This document shows, in pieces, positions 22,376 to 30,247 of a DNA stretch of 31,718 bases. The notes beneath the pieces are model-generated. The model was not told the origin of the DNA. It made no database searches and saw only the letters and a list, made by a program, of their open reading frames with translations. This stretch comes from Chloroflexota bacterium. Lineage in GTDB: Bacteria; Chloroflexota; Dehalococcoidia; Lucifugimonadales; CATQGZ01. Position numbers and translations under genes: made by a program. Location: positions 1 through 31,718 of the forward strand of contig JAQBTI010000001.1 of NCBI GenBank assembly GCA_027624995.1, in the 5' to 3' direction. Within the stretch, counting starts at the first letter, position 1; every line of letters starts with the position of its first letter.

Positions 22376-23074
22376 TCAGCACTCAGCCCCCGCTACGGAG
22401 AATCCCGAGAAGCTAACCGGATCGCCCACCTCGATTCCGTACTCGTTCACCTCTCTCGCATTGATCTCGAAGGCGTAGGCGGCCGGGGCCGGCGAGTTGA
22501 AGATGGGCGGACTTGTGTCCGAATCCGAGGACGGCGGGGGCACATTTACGGTGGTGCCGGCAACTGTGCAGTCTGCGCCGATCCATACGAAGTCCAGTGC
22601 GAATCTCATGCCCTTCATCCAGAAAGACGATGCGACGCCGCTCTCGAATACGAAGAGCATGCCGGTCCCGGGAGCCAACTCGTCCCGATCGGAGAGTCCT
22701 TGAACGCGGTCTGCCGGCGTGTGGGCGACCTCGGCGCCGAAGGTGATGCCGCCTACGGTGACTGCGGGTGCCGTGAAGACTGGCGTGGGCGTACGTGCTG
22801 GTGTAACAGCCGGCGCCCTCGTAGGTATGGGCTGAACCGGCAGGACAACCGCGGTCGGAGCTGGAGAAGGCGTCGCCACCGGAGTTTGAGGTCTGGAAGT
22901 TGCCGTCGGCACGGCCTCGGCAGTAGGGGCCTCTAGCGTCAACACTTGGCTCTCCACCGGGCCATCGTCATCGCCGCCGCATCCGGACGTCACGAAGATG
23001 AAGAACGCTGCGGTCGCGGCCACGACAATGATGCTGGCCGAAACACGACTGTTTGAGGGGCTTTGTTCCGCCAT
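22376..23074 (-). CDS. DUF192 domain lipoprotein
   Basis: The N-terminus has a membrane segment, ASIIVVAATAAFFIFVTS, followed by Cys32 in a lipobox-like setting and acidic GGDDD. A Pro/Thr/Ala linker of about 65 residues follows. The C-terminal ~120 residues are a DUF192 domain: HTPADRVQGLSDRDEL, GMLFVFESGVASSFWMKGM, LDFVWIGADC, and AYAFEINAREVNEYGI followed by VGD. Its biochemical role is not known; members are often exported and small. A poorly conserved Ser/Pro insertion (PPPSSDSDTSPP) sits in the domain. The ATG is 3 bases after the mutS2 stop, so it is cotranscribed with mutS2. Confidence 0.88.
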   Translation of the reverse strand: MAEQSPSNSRVSASIIVVAATAAFFIFVTSGCGGDDDGPVESQVLTLEAPTAEAVPTATSRPQTPVATPSPAPTAVVLPVQPIPTRAPAVTPARTPTPVFTAPAVTVGGITFGAEVAHTPADRVQGLSDRDELAPGTGMLFVFESGVASSFWMKGMRFALDFVWIGADCTVAGTTVNVPPPSSDSDTSPPIFNSPAPAAYAFEINAREVNEYGIEVGDPVSFSGFSVAGAEC

Positions 23075-23077
23075 GGC

Positions 23078-25471
23078 CTAGTTTAGCTCGACTGCGGTGG
23101 CTCCGCTGCCGCCACGCTCACGGGGCTCCGACTCGAACGAGCGGGCGAGCGGGTGTCTCTCCAGGTGCTCCCGGACCGCCTCCCTCAGGGCTCCGGTGCC
23201 TTTGCCGTGGATGATCCTGACCGAGCTCAGGCCGTCCCGCACCGCCTTGTCCAGGAACTGCTCGAGGCTTATCAACGCCTCCTCGGCCCGGAACCCGCGG
23301 ATGTCGAGCTCCAATGAGTCTAAGCTAGGTCCCAGATTCGCGCTGATTGCCGGAGGCGGCTTCTCGGCGTCTTCCTCGGCCGCCAGAGACAGGCGTGCCA
23401 AGTCGATTCGCAGCCTCACCTTGCCGACGCTGACCTCGGCCTCGCCTTCTTCCTCGGAGACAGAAAGCACCTGGCCTTTCAGATTCAGACCCTTCACGTG
23501 CACGAAGTCACCGACGCCGATCGCGGAGTCCCTCGTCACGCGAGCCGGGGCCGGCAACCGCGCGAGTTCCATATCGAGCTCGCGCTTGACCTCCTCGATC
23601 TCCGTCCTTGCCTGTTCCAGCCTACCAGGCGCCGGCTGCCAGGACGCCGCGGCCTCCAGCCGGCGTGTCTTCTTATCGATCTCCTCATATCGTGCGACGA
23701 GCTGCCGGCGGACCCCATCCAGCATCTCCTCGCGGTGGGTGACGAGATAGTCCATCTGCGCCGAGAGCTCCCGGCGAAGCAACTGGGCCTGCGCCCGGGT
23801 GCGTTCGGTCTCTTCAGTTAGCTCCTGAAGGCGACGGCGGTCGTCCTGAAGCTCGGTCAGCCAGTCCTCGAAGAGGACGTGGCGAGGCTCCATCAGCGAC
23901 TTGGCCTTCTCCATGATTTCGTCTGGTAGGCCAAGACTGGAAGCCACTGACATAGCGTAGCTTCGGCCGGGGACGCCGATCGTGAGATCGTACGTGGGCT
24001 GGAGGCTTTCGGCGTCGAGCCGAACGCTTGCGTTAGTCATTCCGGTGTGGCCCTCTGCGTAGGCTGCCACGGACCTATGATGGGTCGTCGCGACAGTCGT
24101 TATCTTGTTCTCTGCCAGATGGTCAAGAATGGCCCTGGCCAGTGCAGAGCCCTCCTCCGGGTCGGTGCTCGTGCCTAGCTCGTCCAGCAGGACCAGCGAC
24201 GACCGTCCGGCCTCGCTCAGGATGTCGATAACGTTGCGCATGTGGGAGCTGAAGGTGGACACAGAGTGTTCTATGCTCTGCTTGTCACCAACATCTGCGT
24301 AGATCGCATCGTAGACCGGCAACGAGCTACCCTCGTCCACCGGCAATTGGAGCCCCGACTGGTTCATCGCCGCCAGAAGTCCGACAGTCTTCATGGCGAC
24401 GGTCTTGCCCCCAGTATTGGGCCCGGTAATCACCAGCACGGACCAGTCCGGGCCTACGGTCACGTCGATGGGTGTGGCGTCGTCACCCAGCAAGGGATGG
24501 CGCGCGGATAGCAGTCTCAGCCACCCCCCAGTGTTCGTAGGAATAGCCTGCACTCCCTTGATCTCAGAGCTATACCGGGCCCTCGCCAGGATCAAGTCGA
24601 GGGCAGATACCAGCTCCACGCCCCGCCTGATATCCACTGCCAACGAGCCCACCAGAGCGGATAGGTCCCGCAAGACCCGTCTGACCTCGCGTTGCTCTTC
24701 GAGCGCGAGCTCGCGCCACTCGTTGCACAGCTCGACCGTGCCAAACGGCTCGACGAACAGGGTGGCGCCTGTGTTGGACGCGTCCAGAACGACTCCGGGT
24801 ATTCGCTGTCTCATCCCTGCCTTAACCTGCAAGACCAGCCTCTCCCCGCGGATGGAGATGACCTGGTCCTGGAGCGCTTCGCGGCCGACAGCCGATTGCA
24901 TGATTCCGGTCAGCGAATCCGTGACCTTCTCGTACGCCGCCCTGAGCTGGCGTCGGAGTGGCCGGAGTGCCGGCGAGGCCGCGTCTAGAACGTCGCCCCG
25001 CTGGCCGATGCTGTCCCGGACCTGTCGTTGAAGCTCATCGAGCTCTGGGATCCCTTCGCAGATCAAGGCAAGAAGCGGGGCTCTGGCGCGGTTTCGGAGC
25101 ACCGTGGACCTCGCATTGCGCTGGACCTCCAGAGACTCCGCGACCTCCACAAGCTCCTTCCCCGTCAGCACCCCGTCAAGCGAAGCACGGACAACGGCCG
25201 CTGACGGGTCCGCTGACGAGTACAGACTCAGATCCACGACGTCGAGCAGAGCGCGAGCCTCCGCAGTCTCGCGCTGCAACGCCTCGACCTCGTCGGCCCC
25301 ATACGAAGGGGAGAGTTCCAGCGCCAGCTGTCTCGCAGGAGGAAAGGAGGCGCGCTCAGCCACGGCACGCCTCACGGTGTGAAAATCCAGGGCCTCCAGG
25401 GCTCCAGTGCGAAGCCGGGCTGCCCCAGTCTCTTCGTAACCAATCCCATCTTCCACCGTTGCGGACTCCAT
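23078..25471 (-). CDS. mutS2: MutS2 family ATPase with Smr domain
   Basis: MutS2 is a MutS-like ATPase acting in DNA recombination control and, in several bacteria, in rescue of collided ribosomes (RqcU). The 797-residue length is typical. The core has the lever and clamp helices, then Walker A TGPNTGGKTVAMKTVG (about residues 347-362), a GDKQSIEHSVSTFSSHM signature (about 395-411), Walker B LVLLDELGTSTDPEEG and the conserved TTHH. A long coiled coil follows (about 510-640). A KOW-like segment (IGVGDFVHVKGLNLKGQVLS) precedes the C-terminal Smr nuclease domain (LDIRGFRAEEAL, then IIHGKGTGALREAV). The usual mismatch-binding N-domain of MutS is absent. The ATG at 25471 follows a G-rich GTGGGTGG sequence. 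Confidence 0.96.
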   Translation of the reverse strand: MESATVEDGIGYEETGAARLRTGALEALDFHTVRRAVAERASFPPARQLALELSPSYGADEVEALQRETAEARALLDVVDLSLYSSADPSAAVVRASLDGVLTGKELVEVAESLEVQRNARSTVLRNRARAPLLALICEGIPELDELQRQVRDSIGQRGDVLDAASPALRPLRRQLRAAYEKVTDSLTGIMQSAVGREALQDQVISIRGERLVLQVKAGMRQRIPGVVLDASNTGATLFVEPFGTVELCNEWRELALEEQREVRRVLRDLSALVGSLAVDIRRGVELVSALDLILARARYSSEIKGVQAIPTNTGGWLRLLSARHPLLGDDATPIDVTVGPDWSVLVITGPNTGGKTVAMKTVGLLAAMNQSGLQLPVDEGSSLPVYDAIYADVGDKQSIEHSVSTFSSHMRNVIDILSEAGRSSLVLLDELGTSTDPEEGSALARAILDHLAENKITTVATTHHRSVAAYAEGHTGMTNASVRLDAESLQPTYDLTIGVPGRSYAMSVASSLGLPDEIMEKAKSLMEPRHVLFEDWLTELQDDRRRLQELTEETERTRAQAQLLRRELSAQMDYLVTHREEMLDGVRRQLVARYEEIDKKTRRLEAAASWQPAPGRLEQARTEIEEVKRELDMELARLPAPARVTRDSAIGVGDFVHVKGLNLKGQVLSVSEEEGEAEVSVGKVRLRIDLARLSLAAEEDAEKPPPAISANLGPSLDSLELDIRGFRAEEALISLEQFLDKAVRDGLSSVRIIHGKGTGALREAVREHLERHPLARSFESEPRERGGSGATAVELN

Positions 25472-25505
25472 CCACCCACGACTCGTGATCTGCGTGCACT
25501 TAGCA

Positions 25506-25514
25506 ATATTAACA
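25506..25514 (-). promoter_or_regulatory. candidate extended -10 promoter of mutS2
   Basis: Read on the minus strand, TGTTAATAT is a fair extended -10 box. It would give a leader of about 28 bases to the mutS2 ATG. It lies back to back with the thrB promoter in a 129-base divergent interval. Confidence 0.4.
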
Positions 25515-25583
25515 GGCTCTGGGCTCGGGCCACGCTGGGCACTGTTGTCGGCGAGTGGGCTGGTCTTTGATCGTAGAGACAGG

Positions 25584-25592
25584 TGCTATACT
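25584..25592 (+). promoter_or_regulatory. candidate extended -10 promoter of thrB
   Basis: TGCTATACT is a good extended -10 box. Its last base is only 8 bases before the thrB ATG at 25601, so the mRNA would begin at or within two bases of the start codon. No -35 box of quality lies upstream. Confidence 0.5.
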
Positions 25593-25600
25593 TCGAAGCC

Positions 25601-26503
25601 ATGCCAGATAGCCTCACCGTGCGAGTACCGGCCACCAGCGCCAATATGGGTCCCGGCTTCGACTGTCTGGGACTCGCCCTGGACTTTTGGAACGAGGTAC
25701 GGGTCGACCTGGGCGGCTCAGGCCTCCAGGTGACGGGCGAGGGTGAAGGGTCCCTGTCGCTGGGCAAGCACAACCTGGTCCACGAAGGCATCAGCCTGGC
25801 ATTCGCGGAGGCGGGACAGCCGATGCCGCGTATCGGCGTCCGCTGCCACAATGAGATACCGCTGGGCCGGGGCCTTGGAAGCAGCTCCGCGGCCGTAGTA
25901 GGCGGGCTCGTTGCCGGCAACGAGCTGTGCGGCCGACCTCTTTCGCAGGACCGCCTGCTGGAATTGGCGGCCCAGACGGAAGGCCACCCGGACAACAGCG
26001 CCGCGGCCCTTCTGGGTGGCTGCCAGATCGTGGTCCAGGACGGTGATCGGCTAGTCACGGCGACGGTGCCGGTACCCGAAGGCCTGAGAGCCGTACTTTT
26101 CATACCTGATATGCCGATGCCTACCGAACATGCGCGGGGCCTGCTTCCGCCCATCGTCGACCGTAGTGACGCCGTATTTAACACGGGCAGGACCGCCCTT
26201 CTGGTCAGCGCCTTCTTCTCCGGAGACCTTTCCAAACTGAGGGTCGCGACGCAGGACCGGCTTCATCAGCCCGCGCGGGAGACGATCTTTCCCGCCATGA
26301 AGAACATTATCAAATCGGCGCTGGACGCCGGCGCGCTTGGCGTATTCCTCTCCGGCGCGGGCTCGACAGTACTTGCGTTGGCCACGGACCGGGAGCTGAC
26401 CATCGGGTATGAGATGGCGGACGCCGCAGCCAAGTCCGGCATCGACGGCACTCTCAAGGTAACGAGGCCCACTACTACCGGTGCCCATGTCGCGGCCAGC
26501 TGA
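25601..26503 (+). CDS. thrB: homoserine kinase ThrB
   Basis: ThrB phosphorylates homoserine in threonine synthesis and is a GHMP kinase. The N-terminal motif VRVPATSANMGPGFDCLGLA, the ATP loop PLGRGLGSSSAAVVGGL (about residues 87-103) and the C-terminal GAGSTVLAL block (about 250) are the three GHMP signatures. The ATG at 25601 gives 300 residues. The frame is open for six codons upstream, but those codons include the -10 box, and the family starts here. No Shine-Dalgarno sequence precedes it, in line with a leaderless transcript. lysC, the first enzyme of the same aspartate pathway, follows in the same direction after 99 bases. Confidence 0.95.
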   Translation: MPDSLTVRVPATSANMGPGFDCLGLALDFWNEVRVDLGGSGLQVTGEGEGSLSLGKHNLVHEGISLAFAEAGQPMPRIGVRCHNEIPLGRGLGSSSAAVVGGLVAGNELCGRPLSQDRLLELAAQTEGHPDNSAAALLGGCQIVVQDGDRLVTATVPVPEGLRAVLFIPDMPMPTEHARGLLPPIVDRSDAVFNTGRTALLVSAFFSGDLSKLRVATQDRLHQPARETIFPAMKNIIKSALDAGALGVFLSGAGSTVLALATDRELTIGYEMADAAAKSGIDGTLKVTRPTTTGAHVAAS

Positions 26504-26510
26504 CCCTGCC

Positions 26511-26530
26511 ACGGTCGACGGCCCGACCGT
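26511..26530 (+). terminator. hairpin after thrB, terminator candidate
   Basis: ACGGTCG, a 6-base loop and CGACCGT form a perfect 7-bp stem 8 bases after the thrB stop. There is no T-tract. It may attenuate read-through into lysC. Confidence 0.4.
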
Positions 26531-26602
26531 CCGGCCGATCGGGAGACTAAGGCCCAATATTGCTGTATCTTGTAAGACTATGAATCGACGTTTGCGAACA
26601 GA

Positions 26603-27838
26603 ATGGCACTCGTAGTCCAGAAATACGGCGGCACGTCGTTGGCCAACGCCAACAAGATCCACGCCGTCGCCGACAGGATCGCGGCCACCATAGCGCGGGG
26701 CGATCGCGTGGTAGCCGTGGTGTCGGCGATGGGCAACACCACCGACGATCTGATCGCCCTGGCCCGTCGCGTGGCCGACAGGCCCGACGCCCGTGAGCTC
26801 GACCTGCTTCTCTCGACCGGCGAACTGGTGTCGTCCACGCTCCTGGCGATGGCCTTGCGGTCCAAAGGATTGGAGGCCATCAGCCTCAGCGGCGCGCAGG
26901 CCGGAATCCGCACCAACGCCAGTCACGGCCATGCCAAGATAGCCGGGGTCGAACCACGGCGAATATTGGATGAGCTCGATAGAGGAAGGGTCGTGGTGGT
27001 GGCCGGGTTCCAGGGGATAACGGATGATATGGACGTGACTACCCTGGGTCGAGGCGCATCCGACATAACGGCCGTCGCCATTGCGGCCGTAGTGGAAGCG
27101 GACCGGTGCGAGGTGTACACCGACGTTGACGGCATCTACACGGCCGATCCGAACCTTGTACCGGAGGCTCGAAAGCTCGACGAGATTGGCTTCGAGGAGA
27201 TGCTGGAGTTGGCCAGCTACGGCGCCAAGATGGCGCCACGCTCCATCGAGATGGGAATGGTCTATGACATCCCCATCATGGTTGCTTCCAGCTTCGTCGA
27301 GGCGCCGGGGACTCTCATCCACAAAGGGGCTGACATGGAGACTAGAGTTACAGAGATAAGAAACAGAGTTCGCGGTATTGCCACCGATGTCGACGTTGCG
27401 AAGATCACGGTGCTCGGCGTTGTCGACCGTCCGGGTGTATCCGCCGAGCTGTTCGAGCCCCTTGCGGCGGCGGATGTCAGCGTAGACGTGATCGTGCAAA
27501 ACGCGAGTGAGGACGGCGCCACAGACCTTACGTTTACGGTTAAGAGGTCTGAACTGACCCGGGCGCTGGATGTTGTCGAAGAGGTCTCCAGGCAGCTCGG
27601 TAGTCGTGGGGTGACCAGTTCAGACAATCTAGCCAAGGTCAGCATCGTCGGGACGGGCATGCGAGAAGGGTCCGGGTATGCATCTCGTATGTTCCGCACG
27701 CTCGCCGATCACAACATCAACATCGAGATGATAACCACGTCGGAGATCAGAATAACCTGTATCGTCGATGAGGCGGTGGTGGCGGATGCGGCCAGGGCAT
27801 TGCACGCCGCATTCGAACTCGAAAAACCTGGCCCGTAG
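26603..27838 (+). CDS. lysC: aspartate kinase LysC
   Basis: Aspartate kinase makes aspartyl phosphate, the first step to lysine, threonine and methionine. The kinase domain starts VVQKYGGTSLAN, and has VVAVVSAMGNTTDDLI, LLSTGELVSSTLLAMAL (about residues 70-86) and LGRGASDITAVAIAA (about 148-162). TDVDGIYTADPNLV follows, and the domain ends near 240. Two ACT domains follow (ITVLGVVDRPGVSAELFEPL; VSIVGTGMREGSGYASRMFR), the layout of feedback-regulated single-function enzymes. Length (411) is typical. The ATG has no clear Shine-Dalgarno sequence, as for thrB. A separate promoter is not evident, so cotranscription with thrB is possible. Confidence 0.97.
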   Translation: MALVVQKYGGTSLANANKIHAVADRIAATIARGDRVVAVVSAMGNTTDDLIALARRVADRPDARELDLLLSTGELVSSTLLAMALRSKGLEAISLSGAQAGIRTNASHGHAKIAGVEPRRILDELDRGRVVVVAGFQGITDDMDVTTLGRGASDITAVAIAAVVEADRCEVYTDVDGIYTADPNLVPEARKLDEIGFEEMLELASYGAKMAPRSIEMGMVYDIPIMVASSFVEAPGTLIHKGADMETRVTEIRNRVRGIATDVDVAKITVLGVVDRPGVSAELFEPLAAADVSVDVIVQNASEDGATDLTFTVKRSELTRALDVVEEVSRQLGSRGVTSSDNLAKVSIVGTGMREGSGYASRMFRTLADHNINIEMITTSEIRITCIVDEAVVADAARALHAAFELEKPGP

Positions 27839-27991
27839 GCTGTCGCGTGGACCGCTCGCGCCGGCCACCAAGCTAACTGCTGACTTAACCGACCGTTTTC
27901 GTGTCCACAGTATGGTGCGAAATGCCATCACGCGGCATGCTCGCAAAAACCCTGAGATCGGCGAGCGGCCAAGTTCGCTTCGGAGTAACTG

Positions 27992-28708
27992 GTGAGGAAT
28001 CCACACCTCTCCATAATAATCCCGGCCTTCAACGAGGAAGGACGGATAGTGCCTACCCTCGAGGAGGTTGTCGGTCATCTGAGCGCTCAGTCCTACGACT
28101 GGGAGGTGACGGTGGTGGACGATGGGAGCCTGGATTCGACACGGGGAGTTGCCGAGGAGTGGGCAAAGGACAGGCAGGGAGTGCGTGTCGACACGATTCC
28201 CCATCGCGGAAAGGGGTGGGCGGTCCGGCATGGCATGCTTGGCTCGACCGGCGACTACCGGTTCATGTGCGATGCTGACCTCTCGATGCCCATAAGGCAG
28301 ATCGATGCCTTCCTGGACCGAATGGCCGAAGGCTACGACATCGTAATTGGTTCGCGGGAGGTTTTGGGAGCCAGACGGTTCGACGAGCCGTTTCTTCGTC
28401 ACGCAATTGGCAGAGTTTTCAATTGGGTCGTCCGGTTCCTCGCCGTGGGAGGATTTCAGGACACCCAGTGTGGGTTCAAGTGCTTCCGTGGGGATGCCGC
28501 TGAGCGCCTGTTCGACCTCCAGAAGACAGCGGGATTCGGCTTCGATGCGGAGATTTTGTACCTGGCACTCAAACGAAAGATGCGCGTCCTGGAGATGCCG
28601 ATCGACTGGCATTACCGGTCTGACAGCAAGGTCAGGCCGGGCATAGACTCCTTCCTGATGCTCAGAGATACACTGCTCGTGAAGTGGAACCATCTTGTCG
28701 GTCGCTAG
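27992..28708 (+). CDS. family 2 glycosyltransferase, dolichyl/polyprenyl-phosphate glycosyltransferase type
   Basis: The 238-residue GT-A protein starts HLSIIIPAFNEEGRIVPTLE and has VTVVDDGSLDSTRGVAEEWA (nucleotide-sugar site). RHGMLGSTGDYRFMCDADLS follows with the metal-binding DAD (about residue 90). GFQDTQCGFKCFRGDAAERL, GFGFDAEILYLA and WHYRSDSKVRPG are typical of the Alg5-like branch, which loads a hexose onto a polyprenyl phosphate carrier. There is no C-terminal membrane domain. The start is GTG 27992 with GGAG 6 bases before it. The 153-base gap after lysC shows no further gene or clear promoter. The donor sugar cannot be told. Confidence 0.9.
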   Translation: MRNPHLSIIIPAFNEEGRIVPTLEEVVGHLSAQSYDWEVTVVDDGSLDSTRGVAEEWAKDRQGVRVDTIPHRGKGWAVRHGMLGSTGDYRFMCDADLSMPIRQIDAFLDRMAEGYDIVIGSREVLGARRFDEPFLRHAIGRVFNWVVRFLAVGGFQDTQCGFKCFRGDAAERLFDLQKTAGFGFDAEILYLALKRKMRVLEMPIDWHYRSDSKVRPGIDSFLMLRDTLLVKWNHLVGR

Positions 28709-28849
28709 GTCGTCGGCTCAGCCAGCCGTGGGCGGCGTCTGGCTTCGAAGTATCCGGCGGAATACGGTTGGTTAGCTGGCGTTACCGGACTATCGACGCT
28801 AGGATGAGGGGACAGACCGGTCCAATGGCACGAAAAGAAGGACAGCAAA

Positions 28850-28869
28850 GGGGTTGCACCCCAATTTTT
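28850..28869 (+). terminator. small terminator-like hairpin with T-run, overlapping the TPR gene promoter
   Basis: GGGGT, TGC and ACCCC form a 5-bp stem followed by AATTTTT. It lies about 140 bases after the glycosyltransferase stop and overlaps the -35 box of the next gene. The 201-base interval 28709-28909 contains this and the promoter, and no gene. Confidence 0.4.
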
Positions 28870-28883
28870 CCGTGCGATAGAAT
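28854..28883 (+). promoter_or_regulatory. promoter of the TPR protein gene
   Basis: TTGCAC (28854-28859), an 18-base spacer and TAGAAT (28878-28883) form a two-box promoter. Transcription near 28890 leaves a 20-base leader containing GCGGGG before the ATG at 28910. Confidence 0.5.
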
Positions 28884-28909
28884 TCGCCAACTTATGCGGG
28901 GCTGAACTG

Positions 28910-29758
28910 ATGAATACAGCGGAAGTTGCTGAGCGAGACAAGGTCAGGAAAGACAACGCGAAGAAGGCTGTCGCCCTTGCGATGAACGGCAAGTGGGAAC
29001 AGGCGGCACAACTGAACCGCTCAATCCTGGTCGAGTTTCCGAGAGACCTCGAATCATATAACCGGCTCGGCAAGGCGCTGAGTGAGCTCGGGCGGAATAA
29101 AGAAGCCCGTAAGGCCTTCCAGAGCGCCCTGGAGATATCGCCTCACAACGCGATAGCCAAGAAGAACCTCGAGCGCCTGGTCCGCCTGGGCGACGATGCT
29201 CCCGTGACTCCCGCAGGCGCCCCACCACAGGTCTTCATCGGGGAGACCGGTAGAGCCGTGGTCACCTCACTCGTAAACCTCGCACCTCCTTCGGTTCGTC
29301 TCAAGCTCGCCCCCGGTCACCCGGTGGAGCTCGTGGGCGACGGCGGCGTGCTGAAGGTGAGCTTGGTCAATGGCGACTACGCCGGCAAGGTGGAGCCAAA
29401 GCTCGCCGCCCGGTTGACCAAGCTCATCAGGGGGGGTAATCGGTATCAGGCGAACGTCACCAGCGCAACGGAAACTGAGTTGACCGTCATCATTCTAGAA
29501 GTCTTCAAGCACCCCTCGCAGATGGGAGTCGTATCATTTCCGTCGCGCCAAGGTGTTGGGCAGAGGGTGTACGTGCAGAGTGCCGCACTCGACTACGACC
29601 TGGCTGAGCAGGGAGTCCAACAGGCCGGGGAGGCGCTAATCGTCAAGGACTGGTCCGACGATGATACCGAGCCCGGCGACGACACTGCTTTCACCCCAGT
29701 GTTTGACCGTATAATCAATACGAACGAAGAGGCCTCCCAGGAGGACGACGAGTTCTAG
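28910..29758 (+). CDS. tetratricopeptide repeat protein of unknown function
   Basis: Residues 15-75 form about two TPR units: KKAVALAMNGKWEQAAQLNR and YNRLGKALSELGRNKEARKA, then FQSALEISPHNAIAKKNLER. After a Pro/Ala linker comes a mainly beta domain of about 150 residues (about 95-240) that I do not recognise, with VEPKLAARLTKLIRGGNRYQ and VTSATETELTVIILE. The C-terminus is acidic (DWSDDDTEPGDD, EEASQEDDEF). No signal peptide or membrane helix is seen, so it is probably cytoplasmic and may bind a protein partner through the TPRs. It has its own promoter. Its stop overlaps the stop of the convergent small gene by 4 bases. Confidence 0.85.
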   Translation: MNTAEVAERDKVRKDNAKKAVALAMNGKWEQAAQLNRSILVEFPRDLESYNRLGKALSELGRNKEARKAFQSALEISPHNAIAKKNLERLVRLGDDAPVTPAGAPPQVFIGETGRAVVTSLVNLAPPSVRLKLAPGHPVELVGDGGVLKVSLVNGDYAGKVEPKLAARLTKLIRGGNRYQANVTSATETELTVIILEVFKHPSQMGVVSFPSRQGVGQRVYVQSAALDYDLAEQGVQQAGEALIVKDWSDDDTEPGDDTAFTPVFDRIINTNEEASQEDDEF

Positions 29759-29770
29759 GCCTCGTCCTCC
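29740..29770. terminator. bidirectional terminator palindrome across both convergent stop codons
   Basis: GGAGGACGA (29740-29748) and TCGTCCTCC (29762-29770) form a perfect 9-bp stem with a 13-base loop holding the stop codons of the TPR gene (plus) and the 88-residue gene (minus). No long T-tract flanks it, so efficiency is unknown. Confidence 0.5.
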
Positions 29771-30021
29771 GAATCCTCTCCGAGGGGTCGATCGCGGAAG
29801 TACAGTCCCCAGCGCTGCATCGCTTCACCGATTCGCGGATCTCCCAGCCCCATCAGCTCCTTGAAGAAGCCTGCGATCGAATGGGCGTGCAGTAGTTCCT
29901 CAGAGCACACCCAACTCGCCTCGCTGGGCACAACGTACAGGAGCCCGTTCTGGTGCTTGCACTGTATCTCAATGCGCTTTCCGCCTGTGTCGTGTTTTAT
30001 GGTGAGTCCGAATTCGGCCAT
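29755..30021 (-). CDS. small conserved-looking protein of unknown function
   Basis: The 88-residue frame starts at ATG 30021 with AGAGGTG 6 bases upstream; GTG 30030 would add three residues. It reads as a compact globular protein: MAEFGLTIKHDTGGKRIEIQ, then CKHQNGLLYVVPSEASWVC with two Cys, HAHSIAGFFKELMGLGDPRI and an acidic tail GEDSEDEA. I do not recognise the family. A good ribosome site, convergent fit with the TPR gene and shared terminator support it as real. It is divergent from the CPBP gene. Confidence 0.7.
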   Translation of the reverse strand: MAEFGLTIKHDTGGKRIEIQCKHQNGLLYVVPSEASWVCSEELLHAHSIAGFFKELMGLGDPRIGEAMQRWGLYFRDRPLGEDSEDEA

Positions 30022-30171
30022 CTGGAACACCTCTTCGGGGACCGGAGGCCCCTGAGAATCTGAGAATTATAGCAGGCGGTACTCCGTATCTCCCTCTTGT
30101 TGACTAATCGAATGTGTCGCGGTTGCCCTCAGCAGGAAAATGGTAGTGGCGGGCTTCAAACCCACTCGTTC

Positions 30172-30198
30172 CCGGCTGTGACCGCACCACACGGCCGG
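30172..30198. repeat. intergenic hairpin CCGGC-TGTG / CACA-GCCGG
   Basis: Nine base pairs with a 2-base bulge and a 7-base loop lie just upstream of the CPBP promoter. The 226-base interval 30022-30247 also holds a tRNA-Sec-like anticodon arm at 30145-30166 (see findings), but no gene that I can support. Confidence 0.35.
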
Positions 30199-30202
30199 CT
30201 CT

Positions 30203-30231
30203 TTGCTGCCTCGATGCCCTGGTGCTACACT
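30203..30231 (+). promoter_or_regulatory. promoter of the CPBP protease gene
   Basis: TTGCTG (30203-30208), a 17-base spacer and TACACT (30226-30231) with a TGC extension (30223-30225) form a promoter. Transcription would start near 30238, ten bases before the proposed TTG start. Confidence 0.5.
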
Positions 30232-30247
30232 TCGTGCCGGGAATCAT

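Noticed and set aside
26051..27499. 482-codon open frame on the minus strand
   Set aside because: It is antisense to thrB and lysC, whose conserved motifs are intact. The translation is His/Gly/Arg-rich low-complexity typical of a shadow frame in GC-rich DNA.
27629..28693. 354-codon open frame on the minus strand
   Set aside because: It lies antisense to the end of lysC and to the glycosyltransferase, both clearly coding. It has no recognisable motif or ribosome site.
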